Positions 17,263-27,985 are shown, counted from the first letter of the stretch. The stretch: DNA of 33,335 bases from Pseudomonadota bacterium (GCA_023388715.1 JAEWFT010000054.1:1-33335), one strand, 5' to 3'. The notes: generated by a model not told the origin, from the letters alone. Program-made: numbers and translations.

Positions 17263-18186
17263 TCAGTAGGGGCGCAGCGACGGCTCGACCTGCGCCCAGG
17301 CGTTGATCCCGCCTTCGACGTTGTAGACCTCGGAGAAACCGCGCGCGCGGAAATGCTCGGCGGCCTGCGCGCTGCGCCCGCCGCTGCGGCACAGAAACGC
17401 GATCGCGGTGTCCTTGGGCAGCGCTTCCAGCGCGGCTGCGCCATCGTCCAGGTGGCGGTAGTCCACCGGCGCCTCGGCCTGCAGGCGCTCGTCCAGCGGG
17501 CGCACGTCGACCAGCACCAGGCTGCCGTCGCGCACGCGCTCGGCGGCCTGCGCCGGGGTCAGCGGGCGCACCTTGGCCGGCGCGTTGGGGTTGTCGATCA
17601 CCAGGCCGCGGCCACGGGCGTCGTCGGCCCAGTCGATCGACAGGCCGCGCGCGCGCGGCGCGCTGGCAAGGTCGAACTGCACGCGGATGCCCTCGACTTC
17701 GGTGGCGATCGCCGCCTCGTCGCGCGGCGCCAGCTGCAGCCTCGCGTTGAAGCCGCGATCGACCTCGACCTGCAGTGCGTAGCTGGCGCCGGCGTCCTCG
17801 ATCGCCTTGCGCAGCATCTGCGCGGCGGCGGGGGTGATGCTGATCTGCGGCGGGGTGCGGTCCGGCGCGGGCAGGCCCAGCGCGGCATGCAGTTCGCCGC
17901 TGGCGGCCATCTGCAGGATGATGTCGGAGCCGCCCAGCAGTTCGCCGCCCACGTACAGCTGCGGAATGGTCGGCCAGTCGCCGTACGCCTTGATGCCCTC
18001 GCGGATCTCGGGGTCGGCCAGCACGTCGACATGGGCGTACTGCGCCCCGGTGGCATCCAGCGCACCCACCGCCTTGGCCGAAAAGCCGCACTGCGGCGCG
18101 TCCGGGGTGCCCTTGAGGAACAGGACCACGGGATTCTCGGACAGCAGGGTGTCGATGCGGTGGCGCAGCTCGGGGGACAGGGACAT
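17263..18186 (-). CDS. Three-domain monothiol glutaredoxin / A-type-carrier-like / rhodanese protein
   Basis: Encodes 307 residues. Residues 1 to about 105 are a Grx4/GrxD-type monothiol glutaredoxin: FLKGTPDAPQCGFS with CGFS at 33-36, then WPTIPQLYVGGELLGGSDI. Such proteins bind [2Fe-2S] clusters with glutathione. Residues about 112-200 (ISITPAAAQMLRKAIEDAG, LQVEVDRGFNARLQLAP) resemble the HesB/IscA fold but contain none of its cluster-binding cysteines. Residues about 205-307 are a rhodanese domain with the active loop CRSGGR (Cys266) and NVEGGINAW. The three parts all belong to iron-sulfur or sulfur-transfer chemistry, so a role in cluster handling or sulfur delivery is likely, though unproven. 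The gene is last on a minus-strand run after the SGNH hydrolase, 67 bp away. Confidence 0.92.
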   Translation of the reverse strand: MSLSPELRHRIDTLLSENPVVLFLKGTPDAPQCGFSAKAVGALDATGAQYAHVDVLADPEIREGIKAYGDWPTIPQLYVGGELLGGSDIILQMAASGELHAALGLPAPDRTPPQISITPAAAQMLRKAIEDAGASYALQVEVDRGFNARLQLAPRDEAAIATEVEGIRVQFDLASAPRARGLSIDWADDARGRGLVIDNPNAPAKVRPLTPAQAAERVRDGSLVLVDVRPLDERLQAEAPVDYRHLDDGAAALEALPKDTAIAFLCRSGGRSAQAAEHFRARGFSEVYNVEGGINAWAQVEPSLRPY

Positions 18187-18253
18187 CGCGGGCTTCCAGG
18201 GAGCGGGGGCCTGCGATTCTACGCGGCGCGGCGTTGACGCCCGCTGACGTGGG

Positions 18254-18874
18254 TCAAGCCCCGGCCAGCAGCGCGCGCGCCACCGGCAGCGCGGCGGCAG
18301 CCCAGCGCGCATGCATCGCCGCCGAGGGATGCAGGCCGTCCTCGACCAGCATGGCCGGGGAGTCGCCGCCGTCGCGGCTGGCGGCGGTGATGTCCACCCA
18401 GGCGACCGCGTGGGCCGCGCACAGCTCCGCGGCGATCGCGTTGTAGGCATCCAGTTCCATCGCGATCGTGGCGGGATCGCGCTCGCTGGCGCGCGCGAAC
18501 GGGGTCACGCCCCAGTCCGGGATGGACAGCACCAGCACCCGCCCGGCACGCCCGCCGGCCAACGCGATCGCGCGCCGCAGCAGGGCGTGGAACTCCACAC
18601 GGTAATCCGCGGCGCTGCGGCCGCGGTACTGGTTGTTGACGCCGATCAGCAGCGAGACCAGGTCCCACCGGCCCAGCGGTTCGGCGGCGTCCATGGCCGC
18701 GGACAGCTCGTCGGTGGTCCAGCCGGTGGTGGCGATGATGCGGGGTTCATCGATCGCGATGCCTTCCCCGCGCAGCGCGGCCGCCAGCTGCAGCGGCCAG
18801 CCACCTTCGGCGTCGACGCCCTCACCGATGGTGTAGGAATCTCCCAGCGCCAGCCAGCGCAGCGCGCCTGCCAT
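18254..18874 (-). CDS. SGNH/GDSL-type hydrolase (lipase/esterase)
   Basis: Encodes 206 residues. The SGNH blocks are visible: block I ALGDSYTIGEG with the nucleophile Ser13, block III LLIGVNNQYRG (Asn of the oxyanion hole; note N-N in place of the usual N-D), and block V VEDGLHPSAAMH with the Asp and His of the catalytic pair. Block II's glycine is in the ATTGWTTDEL stretch. There is no signal peptide, so this looks cytosolic. Family members hydrolyse acyl or acetyl esters of lipids and sugars; the substrate is unknown. The start codon shares one base with the stop of the upstream aminotransferase (TGATG), so the two are translationally linked. Confidence 0.9.
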   Translation of the reverse strand: MAGALRWLALGDSYTIGEGVDAEGGWPLQLAAALRGEGIAIDEPRIIATTGWTTDELSAAMDAAEPLGRWDLVSLLIGVNNQYRGRSAADYRVEFHALLRRAIALAGGRAGRVLVLSIPDWGVTPFARASERDPATIAMELDAYNAIAAELCAAHAVAWVDITAASRDGGDSPAMLVEDGLHPSAAMHARWAAAALPVARALLAGA

Positions 18875-20133
18875 CACGCCACCGCGCTGCCGCGCTGGGC
18901 GGCGTCGGCGCGACGCTCCAGCACGCGGTCGATGCGCGCCATCACCTCGCGCAGGACCGGGGCCTGCGGCAGCAGGGTGACCCGGAAATGGTCGCGGTAG
19001 GGGACGTTGAAGCTGGTGCCCGGCACGACCAGCACGTTTTCCTGCTCCAGCAGCTGCAGCGCGAAGTCGTGGTCGTCGAAGTTCAGTGCGGCATCGCCCA
19101 CCACGCGCGGGAAGCCGTACAGCGCGCCGGCCGGCGCCTGCAGCGACAGGTGCGGGCTCGCCTCGCAGGCGTCGATCAGCGCCTGGCGGGTCTCGTGCAG
19201 GCGGCCACCGGGCTGGCACAGGGGCGTGATCGTGTCCGTCCCGTGCAGCGCCTGCTCGATCGCCAGCTGGCCCGGGACGTTGGAGCACAGCCGCAGCGCG
19301 CCCAGCAGGTCCATGGCGTGGTGGAAATCCCCGCAGGCGACCGGATCGCCGCTCAGCACCGCCCACCCCACCCGCCACCCGCAGGCGCGATGCACCTTCG
19401 ACAGCCCGCCGAAGCTCACGCACGGCAGGTCGCCTGCCAGTGGCGCGACCGGCTGGAACACGTTGTCGTCGTACAGGATGTGGTCGTAGATCTCGTCGAC
19501 CAGCAGCAGCAGGCGATAGTGGCGGGCGATGTCCACGATCCGCTCCAGCAGTTCCCGCGGGTAGCTGGCGCCGGTCGGGTTGTTCGGGTTGATCAGCACC
19601 AGCGCGCGGGTGCGCGAGGAAATCAGCGATTCGATCTGTTCCGGGTCGGGCAGGAAGCCGTTGTCGCGGTCGCACTTGTAGTAGACCGGGCGGCCGTCGT
19701 TGAGGATGGTGGCCGCGCTCCACAGCGGGTAGTCCGGCGACGGCACCAGCACTTCCTCGCCGGGGTTGAGCAGGGCGCGCAGGGAAATGTCGATCAGCTC
19801 CGACACCCCGTTGCCGATGAACACCCGCTCCGGCGACGCGTTGGGCGTGCCGCGCGCGCGGTGGAAGTCGGCGATCGCCTCGCGCGCCTGCGGCAGGCCC
19901 TGCTGGTGGGTGTAGGGATCGGTGGCGGCGATCTGCCGGGTGATCGCCTGCTGAAGGTGCTCCGGCGCTCGGAAGCCGAACGCGCCGGGGTTGCCGATGT
20001 TGAGCTTGATCAGCTCGCGCCCCTGGTGCTCCAGCTCGCGGGCGCGGCGCGCCAGTTCCCCGCGGATTTCGTAGCGGACCTCGCCGAGGCGGGTGCGGGT
20101 GGCGATCCGGTGGCGCGGATGAAGCGGGTGCAT
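18874..20133 (-). CDS. alaA: Alanine-type aminotransferase (AlaA-like), PLP-dependent class I
   Basis: Encodes 419 residues, a fold-type I aminotransferase. AlaA moves the amino group of glutamate to pyruvate to make alanine. Visible hallmarks are IKLNIGNPGAFGF (43-55), GNGVSELID (108-116; PLP phosphate contact), NPNNPTG (182-188), DEIYDHI (213-219) and SFGGLSKVHRACGWRVGW, where Lys246 forms the Schiff base. HDF...ENVLVVPGTSFNVP near the C-terminus and the FRVTLLP arginine complete the pattern. The ATG at 20133 lacks a good ribosome site, but the open frame upstream to 20370 is antisense to rsgA and is rejected. It is divergent from rsgA (80 bp) and followed by the SGNH hydrolase with a one-base overlap. 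Confidence 0.92.
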   Translation of the reverse strand: MHPLHPRHRIATRTRLGEVRYEIRGELARRARELEHQGRELIKLNIGNPGAFGFRAPEHLQQAITRQIAATDPYTHQQGLPQAREAIADFHRARGTPNASPERVFIGNGVSELIDISLRALLNPGEEVLVPSPDYPLWSAATILNDGRPVYYKCDRDNGFLPDPEQIESLISSRTRALVLINPNNPTGASYPRELLERIVDIARHYRLLLLVDEIYDHILYDDNVFQPVAPLAGDLPCVSFGGLSKVHRACGWRVGWAVLSGDPVACGDFHHAMDLLGALRLCSNVPGQLAIEQALHGTDTITPLCQPGGRLHETRQALIDACEASPHLSLQAPAGALYGFPRVVGDAALNFDDHDFALQLLEQENVLVVPGTSFNVPYRDHFRVTLLPQAPVLREVMARIDRVLERRADAAQRGSAVA

Positions 20134-20181
20134 GGCGTGGCGCGGGCAGGGGGTCCAGAAAAGCCTAGCGGAATTGTTGGC

Positions 20182-20187
20182 TAGAAT
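20182..20187 (+). promoter_or_regulatory. Possible -10 element for rsgA
   Basis: TAGAAT preceded by TTGGC lies 27 bases before the rsgA start in a divergent gap. No convincing -35 is seen 17 bases upstream. An inverted CTAGC/GCTAG pair at about 20165-20184 overlaps it. Weak evidence. Confidence 0.3.
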
Positions 20188-20213
20188 CCGCGGATGGCGG
20201 CCCCCCTTCGCGC

Positions 20214-21317
20214 ATGACGTCCCTGCAGGCCATCGGCTGGCGCTGGTCCCCGCCCGCCGCGCCCCCGTCGGAATGGAGGCAGGTGCTGTCCGCACATCCC
20301 GCCGCGCGTCCCGCGAGGATCGTGGAGCAGCACCGCAGCGGCTACCGGGTGGCCGAACACGTGGACGCATCGCATCGCGCGGAATCGTTGCCGGAGTGGC
20401 AGCGTGCTGGCAGCTACCGCAAGGGCGACCTCAACCCGGAGGCACGCCCCGCGGTCGGCGACTGGGTGCTGGTCGAAGGCGAGGCGCCCAATGCCCTGCG
20501 GATCGTCGCCCTGCTGCCGCGCTTCTCCGCGATCAAGCGCGGCGCCGCCGGCGAGCATTACCGCCAGCAGGTGATCGCCGCCAACATCGACAGCGCGTTC
20601 GTGGTCAGCGGGCTGGATGCCGACTTCAACCCGCGCCGGATCGAGCGCTACCTGCTGCTGGTCGCGGGCAGCGGGGTAGAGCCGGTCGTCGTGCTGACCA
20701 AGCCCGACAAGGACGGGGCCGATGTCGACGCCGCGCTGCAGGCGTTGCGCGCGCTGGACGTGGCGGTGCTGGCGGTGAATGCCAAGGACCGCGGCAGCGT
20801 CGAGGCGCTGGCGCCGTGGCTGGGGCCGGGGCGCAGCATCGTGCTGGTCGGCAGTTCCGGCGCCGGCAAGTCGACGCTCACCAACACCCTGCTCGGCGTC
20901 GAGAAAATGAAGACCGGAGAGGTCCGGGAAAGCGATGCCCGCGGGCGCCATACCACCACCCATCGCGCGCTGATCGCGTTGCCCTCGGGCGCCTGCATCA
21001 TCGACACCCCCGGGATGCGCGAGCTCAAGCCCACCGGCGAGGAGGACGTGGCCGAGAGCTTCGCCGACATCGAGGCGCTGGCCGCGCAGTGCCGCTTCCG
21101 CGATTGCCGGCACGCGCGCGAGCCGGGCTGCGCGGTGCGCGCCGCGGTCGAGGCGGGCGAGGTCGATGGCGATCGCGTCGCCAATTTCCTCAAGCTCAGC
21201 GGCGAGGTCTCCGGCGCCGCCACCCAGCTTGCGACGCGGCTGGCGCAGAAGGCCGATGCGCGCGGGCCGGGCAAGCCGGCGCCGAGGCGAAGCGACGACA
21301 GGTACGGGCACGACTGA
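20214..21317 (+). CDS. rsgA: Small-subunit ribosome-biogenesis GTPase RsgA
   Basis: Encodes 367 residues. RsgA checks the maturation of the 30S subunit and hydrolyses GTP when bound to it. The order of G-motifs is circularly permuted, as in the family: G4 TKPD near 162, then G1 GSSGAGKS at 213-220, G2 in RHTTTHRAL near 246, and G3 DTPG near 264 (IIDTPGMREL). An N-terminal OB-type domain precedes them (AVGDWVLVEGE), and a C-terminal zinc site follows (C-x5-C-x-H-x5-C: CRFRDCRHAREPGC). The start at 20214 fits the -10-like TAGAAT close upstream; the ribosome site is weak. The next gene starts 1-2 bases after its stop. Longer than the E. coli protein by a few residues at the C-terminal tail (KPAPRRSDDRYGHD). 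Confidence 0.96.
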   Translation: MTSLQAIGWRWSPPAAPPSEWRQVLSAHPAARPARIVEQHRSGYRVAEHVDASHRAESLPEWQRAGSYRKGDLNPEARPAVGDWVLVEGEAPNALRIVALLPRFSAIKRGAAGEHYRQQVIAANIDSAFVVSGLDADFNPRRIERYLLLVAGSGVEPVVVLTKPDKDGADVDAALQALRALDVAVLAVNAKDRGSVEALAPWLGPGRSIVLVGSSGAGKSTLTNTLLGVEKMKTGEVRESDARGRHTTTHRALIALPSGACIIDTPGMRELKPTGEEDVAESFADIEALAAQCRFRDCRHAREPGCAVRAAVEAGEVDGDRVANFLKLSGEVSGAATQLATRLAQKADARGPGKPAPRRSDDRYGHD

Positions 21318-21318
21318 G

Positions 21319-22575
21319 GTGGGCGCCGATCCCGCCATCGCCCACCACGCGGCGCTGGATGCGCGGATGGCGGGCGCGGCGCGCGGGATCCGCCTGCTCA
21401 GCCTGGTCAGCTGGCCGGCGAGCGAGCAGCAGGCCTTCCTCGCGGGCTGGGCCGCCGGCAATCCGGTGCTGCCGGCGCATGCCTACCCCAGGCATGACTT
21501 CTCGCAGGCCCGGCGCGAGCTCGATGCCATCGCCGCGGCCGCCGATCCCGGCCACCCGCTGGGGATCTACCTGGTCGAATCGGCGCACAGCTGGTCGCTG
21601 GCGGCGGAACTGCTCGAGCACCTGGGCAGCCCGCGCGTTGCCGAGCTGTCGATCGCGCTGTTCGGCAAGCCGGAACACGTGCTGCCCGGCGGCGCCACCA
21701 CCCGCGAGGCGGCCAACCACTTCATCGCGATCGCCAACGAGCTCGACCACGAACTGCTGGCGCCGTCGGAGCAGGTGGAGATTTCCGCGACCTCGCTGGG
21801 ACTGCAGCTGCAGGCGGCGCTGGACGACTTCTTCGATGGCCGCGTGATCCAGGTGGTGCTGGATCCCGACCTGATCGCCAAGGCCGCCGCCGGCGCCACC
21901 CGCATCCGCCTGCGCGCCGGCGCCGCGTTTTCCGACTACGACCTGCCCCAGCTGCTGCAGCACGAGGCGTTCGTGCATTCGCTGACCGCGCTCAACGGGC
22001 GCGAGCAGGCGGTGCTGCCCAGCCTGTCCCTGTCCTCGCCGCGCACCACCGCCACCCAGGAAGGACTGGCGACGTTCGCCGAGCAGATCACCGGCAGCAT
22101 CGACATCGAACGCATGAAGCGGGTCAGCCTGCGGATCGAGGCGGTGGCGATGGCGATGGACGGCGCCGACTTCCTGCAGGTGTTTCGCTACTTCCTCGAC
22201 GCCGGCCAGAACGATGTCGAGAGCTTCACCTCGGCGCAGCGCGTGTTCCGCGGCGTGCCCACCAGCGGCGGCGCCGCGTTCACCAAGGACACCGTTTACC
22301 TGCGCGGCCTGATCGGCGTGCACACCTTCTTCCGCTGGGCGCTCAAGCACGACAAGTTGCGGCTGTGCCGGATGCTGTTCGCCGGCAAGATGACGCTGGC
22401 CGACGTGCAGCGCTTCGAACCCTTGTTCGACAGCGGCGCGCTTGCACCGCCGCGCTGGCTGCCGCACTGGGTCGCGCGCGCCAATGGCCTGGCCGGGATG
22501 CTCGCGTTCTCGCTGTTTGCCAACCGCATCCGGCTGGAGCAGATCGTCGACGCGGAGACGGTGAGCGACCTCTAG
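21319..22575 (+). CDS. QEGLA-motif (DUF1704) zinc metallopeptidase-like protein
   Basis: Encodes 418 residues from a GTG at 21319; the ATG at 21367 would shorten it by 16 but remove a HHAALDARM stretch that fits the family N-terminus. The protein has the two hallmarks of DUF1704: an HExxxH sequence, HEAFVH at 215-220, in a helix suitable for zinc, and TQEGLATFAE at 246-255, which gave the family its name ('flavohemoglobin expression-modulating QEGLA motif protein'). Eukaryotic members (MATCAP) are tyrosine carboxypeptidases acting on tubulin, so a peptidase role is plausible; the bacterial substrate is unknown. No flavohemoglobin gene is in the window. It begins directly after rsgA, and its 3' end overlaps the convergent membrane-protein gene by 4 bp. 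Confidence 0.9.
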   Translation: MGADPAIAHHAALDARMAGAARGIRLLSLVSWPASEQQAFLAGWAAGNPVLPAHAYPRHDFSQARRELDAIAAAADPGHPLGIYLVESAHSWSLAAELLEHLGSPRVAELSIALFGKPEHVLPGGATTREAANHFIAIANELDHELLAPSEQVEISATSLGLQLQAALDDFFDGRVIQVVLDPDLIAKAAAGATRIRLRAGAAFSDYDLPQLLQHEAFVHSLTALNGREQAVLPSLSLSSPRTTATQEGLATFAEQITGSIDIERMKRVSLRIEAVAMAMDGADFLQVFRYFLDAGQNDVESFTSAQRVFRGVPTSGGAAFTKDTVYLRGLIGVHTFFRWALKHDKLRLCRMLFAGKMTLADVQRFEPLFDSGALAPPRWLPHWVARANGLAGMLAFSLFANRIRLEQIVDAETVSDL

Positions 22576-23870
22576 CGCTGGGACTGCAGACGGCCGTCCG
22601 GCAGGACGAGGTAGTCCCCCGCATCCGCAGTCTCGACAATGCGCACCTGCGTTCCGATCTCCACGCCGCGGTAACTCGGGATGTCGTGGGTGAGACGGCG
22701 GAACACCCAGTCCTTCGCGTCCGGATGCAGGTGGAGGGCGACCTCGCCTTGTGATCGCACTGCAGCGGCCAGTGCCGGAGAAAACAGCGCCTGGATGCGC
22801 CCGACCTGGTGCAGGCGCGCCATCACAAAGCCGCCATGGAGGACGGTGAGCAGCGCGAACACGCCGATCGCGACGCGGCCATGGCGCGTCGCGTGGGGCC
22901 ATGCCGCGGCGACCGACATCGCCGCGATCGCCGAAAAACCGTAGGCGTAATGGTTGAAGCTGCTGGCCAGCGGCAGCACCGGCAGCAAGGTCGCGATCCC
23001 CCCGATCAGGAACAACGCCGCCAGCCGCCGTGACGCCAGCACTATCGACGCGAACATCCACATCCAGAGTACGCAGGCGACTGCCATGGGCAGCCATCGC
23101 TGGGTCACCGTAAAGGTCTCAAGCAGCGGCATGATTGGCGGGAAGACCTGGTACTCCAGCCACCGCATCGGCACGTGCAGCAGGCTCAGGCTGTATTGCG
23201 CGCCTTCGCGCGGTGCATCCAGCAGCACATCCAGCCGCGCAACCAGATAGAGCGCGGCGACCACGCCGGCCCCCAGGGTTGCGGCAAGCCACTTCGCCCG
23301 ACGTCCATCCCACCACCACGCGACCAGCAGCAGCGGCGGGATCGCGAACGCGGCTTCCTTTCCCAGCAAGGCAACGAGGGTGAGCGCTGCCGCGGCAACG
23401 CCGGCAACAGCGAGCCCCCGCGCCCGCTGGACGACCAGCCCGATCACCAGTGCGCAGGACATCCAGATCAGGTCCGCGATGCAGCCAACCCAACCATGGG
23501 TGTACGCCGCGTAAGGCGACAATGCGAACACCATCGCGCCCGTTGCGGCCGCCCTGGCGGGCATGCCGAAGCCGCGCCCCAGCATGAACAGCACCGCTGC
23601 ATTGAGCGCACCCCAGGCCACCAGCAGCGAGTGGAAGAGCATGGGGGTCTCGAACAGCGCCCGCGACAGCGCCATCCAGAGATTGAATGTAAGTGGCCGG
23701 TACTGGAATGTCGCCAGGTCCAGCCATGGCACCCGCACGCCGGCCGTTGCGAACGCGGCCCACTGCAACTCGTCGTGGCTGAAGTAGCCGGGGTTGAGCG
23801 CAAGCGGTAATTGCAGGAGGCAGGCTGCCGCGAAAACAAGCCAGCCGGTCGGAACCGGGGGGCGCATCAT
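22572..23870 (-). CDS. Polytopic membrane protein, probable GT-C-type glycosyltransferase or relative
   Basis: Encodes 432 residues, with about ten hydrophobic segments from residue 9 to about 350 and a soluble C-terminal domain of about 80 residues. An early extracytoplasmic loop carries HDELQW (about 32-37), matching the acidic motif in the first loop of GT-C glycosyltransferases, which use polyprenyl-phosphate sugars. The repeated aromatic-rich loops (VRVPWLDLATFQYRPLTFNLW; YAAYTHGWVGCIADLIW) also fit. The precise family is not clear to me and the substrate is unknown. The gene looks slightly less GC-rich than its neighbours, as cell-surface genes often are. It follows gltS in the minus-strand direction only in the sense of lying beside it; gltS ends 13 bp from its start region, and no ribosome site stands out. 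Confidence 0.75.
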   Translation of the reverse strand: MMRPPVPTGWLVFAAACLLQLPLALNPGYFSHDELQWAAFATAGVRVPWLDLATFQYRPLTFNLWMALSRALFETPMLFHSLLVAWGALNAAVLFMLGRGFGMPARAAATGAMVFALSPYAAYTHGWVGCIADLIWMSCALVIGLVVQRARGLAVAGVAAAALTLVALLGKEAAFAIPPLLLVAWWWDGRRAKWLAATLGAGVVAALYLVARLDVLLDAPREGAQYSLSLLHVPMRWLEYQVFPPIMPLLETFTVTQRWLPMAVACVLWMWMFASIVLASRRLAALFLIGGIATLLPVLPLASSFNHYAYGFSAIAAMSVAAAWPHATRHGRVAIGVFALLTVLHGGFVMARLHQVGRIQALFSPALAAAVRSQGEVALHLHPDAKDWVFRRLTHDIPSYRGVEIGTQVRIVETADAGDYLVLPDGRLQSQR

Positions 23871-23883
23871 GGGCGACGAGCTC

Positions 23884-25077
23884 CTAGTCCAGCCAGTTGA
23901 TGAAGCCGGTGATGATCAGCGCGTTGCTGAAGTCGATGAAGAACGCGCCGACCAGGGGGGCCACCAGGAACGCACGCGGCGCCGCGCCGTAGCGCTCGAC
24001 CAGCGTGCGCATCACCGCCATCGCGTTGGCGGTGGTGCCAAGCATGAAGCCGATGAAGCCGCCGCCCATCACCGCGGCGTCGTAGTCGCGTCCCATTGCG
24101 CGGAACACCAGCGCACAGAACGCGGCGACCAGCAGCGCCTGCAGCCCGAGGTTGACCAGCAGCGGCAGCGCCAGCCCCGCCAGTTCCCACAGCTTGAGGT
24201 TCATCAGGGCCAGCGACAGGAACAGCGCCAGGCACACATTGCCGATCACGTCGGTGGTGGGCACCGACAGCCCGACCAGGTGGGTGCGGTCGTCGAGATT
24301 GCGGATCGCCGCGCCCACCAGCATCGCGCCCACGTAGGCGGGCAGGGTCACGCCGGTGGTCGAGATCCACCTGCTCACCCACGCCCCCAGCCACATCGCC
24401 ACCAGAATCGCGACGATGCTCTTCAGCGCCGAATATTCGCGTTGCGCCTCGCTGGCGGTCTCGATCGCGCCACCTTCGGGCGGCGCGCGATGGTCGTCCG
24501 GCCGCGAGGACAGCAGCCGATGGCGCCGGATCAGCACCGTCGCCACCGGACCGCCGATCAGGCCGCCGCAGACGATGCCGGCCATCGCCGACGCCACCGC
24601 GATCGATTCCGCGCCCGCCACCCCGGCCTGTTCGAACAACGGCGCGAAGGCAAGGCCGGTCGCCGGGCCGCCGGTCAGCGTCGCGGAGCCGGCAAGCACG
24701 CCGAACAGCGGGTGCAGGTCGAAGCCGACCGCCACCGCCATGCCCAGCAGGTTCTGCGCCACCGCGAAGCCGCTTGCCAGCAACAGGAACACCAGCACCT
24801 GGCGACCGCTGATCTTCAGCAGCCAGAAACTGGCGTTGAACCCGATGGTGGTGAAGAACGCGACCATCAGCGGCGTCTGCAGGCTGGTATCGAGCACGAA
24901 CAGCGTCGTGCCGCGCGCGTGCCCGATCCACGCCGCCACTGCGACCACCAGTCCGCCAATCACCGGTGGCGGCAGGTTGTAGCGCCCCAGCATGGGGATG
25001 ACGCGGCACAGCGCGTAGCCCAGGAACAGCGCAAGCCCGGCCAGCGCCAGGCCCTGCACGGCGTCGAGTTGCAGCAT
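23884..25077 (-). CDS. gltS: Sodium/glutamate symporter GltS
   Basis: Encodes 397 residues, close to the 401 of the E. coli protein. GltS takes up glutamate with sodium ions across the inner membrane. There are about ten membrane segments in two inverted halves. The first half has the pore-loop-like sequence SATLTGGPATGLAFAP (near 130) and the second has GFIGFMLGTTANAMAVM (near 340), the paired GxGxxxTA-type signature of the ESS family. A cytoplasmic loop (residues about 190-215, rich in Arg, Asp, Pro) separates the halves. The ATG at 25077 has AAGGTG about 7 bases upstream; longer in-frame starts run across the maeB promoter. It is divergent from maeB over 115 bp. The membrane-protein gene follows on the same strand after 13 bp, so both may share a message. 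Confidence 0.94.
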   Translation of the reverse strand: MLQLDAVQGLALAGLALFLGYALCRVIPMLGRYNLPPPVIGGLVVAVAAWIGHARGTTLFVLDTSLQTPLMVAFFTTIGFNASFWLLKISGRQVLVFLLLASGFAVAQNLLGMAVAVGFDLHPLFGVLAGSATLTGGPATGLAFAPLFEQAGVAGAESIAVASAMAGIVCGGLIGGPVATVLIRRHRLLSSRPDDHRAPPEGGAIETASEAQREYSALKSIVAILVAMWLGAWVSRWISTTGVTLPAYVGAMLVGAAIRNLDDRTHLVGLSVPTTDVIGNVCLALFLSLALMNLKLWELAGLALPLLVNLGLQALLVAAFCALVFRAMGRDYDAAVMGGGFIGFMLGTTANAMAVMRTLVERYGAAPRAFLVAPLVGAFFIDFSNALIITGFINWLD

Positions 25078-25158
25078 GCGGCCACCTTCCCCAGCGCCAC
25101 GATGCGGGCGCGTGCCGATCATCGCATCCCGCCGGGGCGGCGTCCCGCGCGAAGCCGC

Positions 25159-25164
25159 TATCAT
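25159..25164 (+). promoter_or_regulatory. Possible -10 element for maeB
   Basis: TATCAT preceded by CCGC lies 29 bases before the maeB start, in the 115-bp divergent gap with gltS. It has no clear -35 partner. The GC-TA-start shape repeats near rsgA and aceE. Weak evidence. Confidence 0.3.
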
Positions 25165-25192
25165 CCAACGTCCGTTCACCGGTTGTGCCCCG

Positions 25193-27487
<2,295 letters not shown>

Positions 27488-27499
27488 CGGGACTGCCGC

Positions 27500-27522
27500 C
27501 ACGCCGGGGTGCCACCGGCGTG
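27500..27522. terminator. Possible hairpin terminator between convergent maeB and response-regulator genes
   Basis: CACGCCGG (27500-27507) and CCGGCGTG (27515-27522) form an 8-bp perfect stem with a 7-base loop in the 57-bp convergent gap. There is no T-run on either side, so intrinsic termination would be weak. Confidence 0.35.
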
Positions 27523-27544
27523 CGGACGTCGGCAAGCGCCGCGA

Positions 27545-27985
27545 TCAGGCGTCGGGCGTCTCGTTGAGCACGGCCCAGAAGCGGCCCAGGGTCTTCACCG
27601 CCTGGAAGAACTGCTCGGAATCCACCGGCTTGACCACGTAGGCATTGACCCCGAGGTTCCAGCTGATCGCAAGGTCGGTCTCCTCGCGCGAGGAGGTCAG
27701 CACCACGACCGGCAGCATCTTCAGGTCGTCGTTGCCGCGCACCGCGCGCAGCACTTCCAGCCCGTCCATGCGCGGCATCTTGATGTCCAGCAGCAGCACC
27801 GACGGCAATCCCTCCGGGCGGTCGGCAAAGCGCCCGCGGCGCAGCAGGTAATCCATCACCTCGATGCCGTCCTCGACGTGCACGATCGGATTGGCGAGGT
27901 TGGCGTCGCGCAGGGCGTCGAGCGCCATCTCGGCGTCGGCGGGGCTGTCCTCGGCAAGCAGGACGGCACGGATGCTGGAGTTCAT
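27545..27985 (-). CDS. Single-domain response regulator (Rcp1-type)
   Basis: Encodes 146 residues, one receiver domain and no output domain. The acidic pair Glu12-Asp13, phosphorylation site Asp67 (LLLDIKMPRMDG), switch Thr97 and Lys119 are all present. The loop between helix one and strand three (DYLLRRGRFADRPEGLPSV) is longer than in CheY and typical of regulators paired with phytochrome- or CHASE3-type kinases, such as Rcp1. The ATG overlaps the stop of the histidine kinase gene (ATGA), so the two proteins are a cognate pair. With no DNA-binding domain, the output must be by protein contact, for example phosphotransfer to another protein. No such partner is in the window. Confidence 0.95.
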   Translation of the reverse strand: MNSSIRAVLLAEDSPADAEMALDALRDANLANPIVHVEDGIEVMDYLLRRGRFADRPEGLPSVLLLDIKMPRMDGLEVLRAVRGNDDLKMLPVVVLTSSREETDLAISWNLGVNAYVVKPVDSEQFFQAVKTLGRFWAVLNETPDA

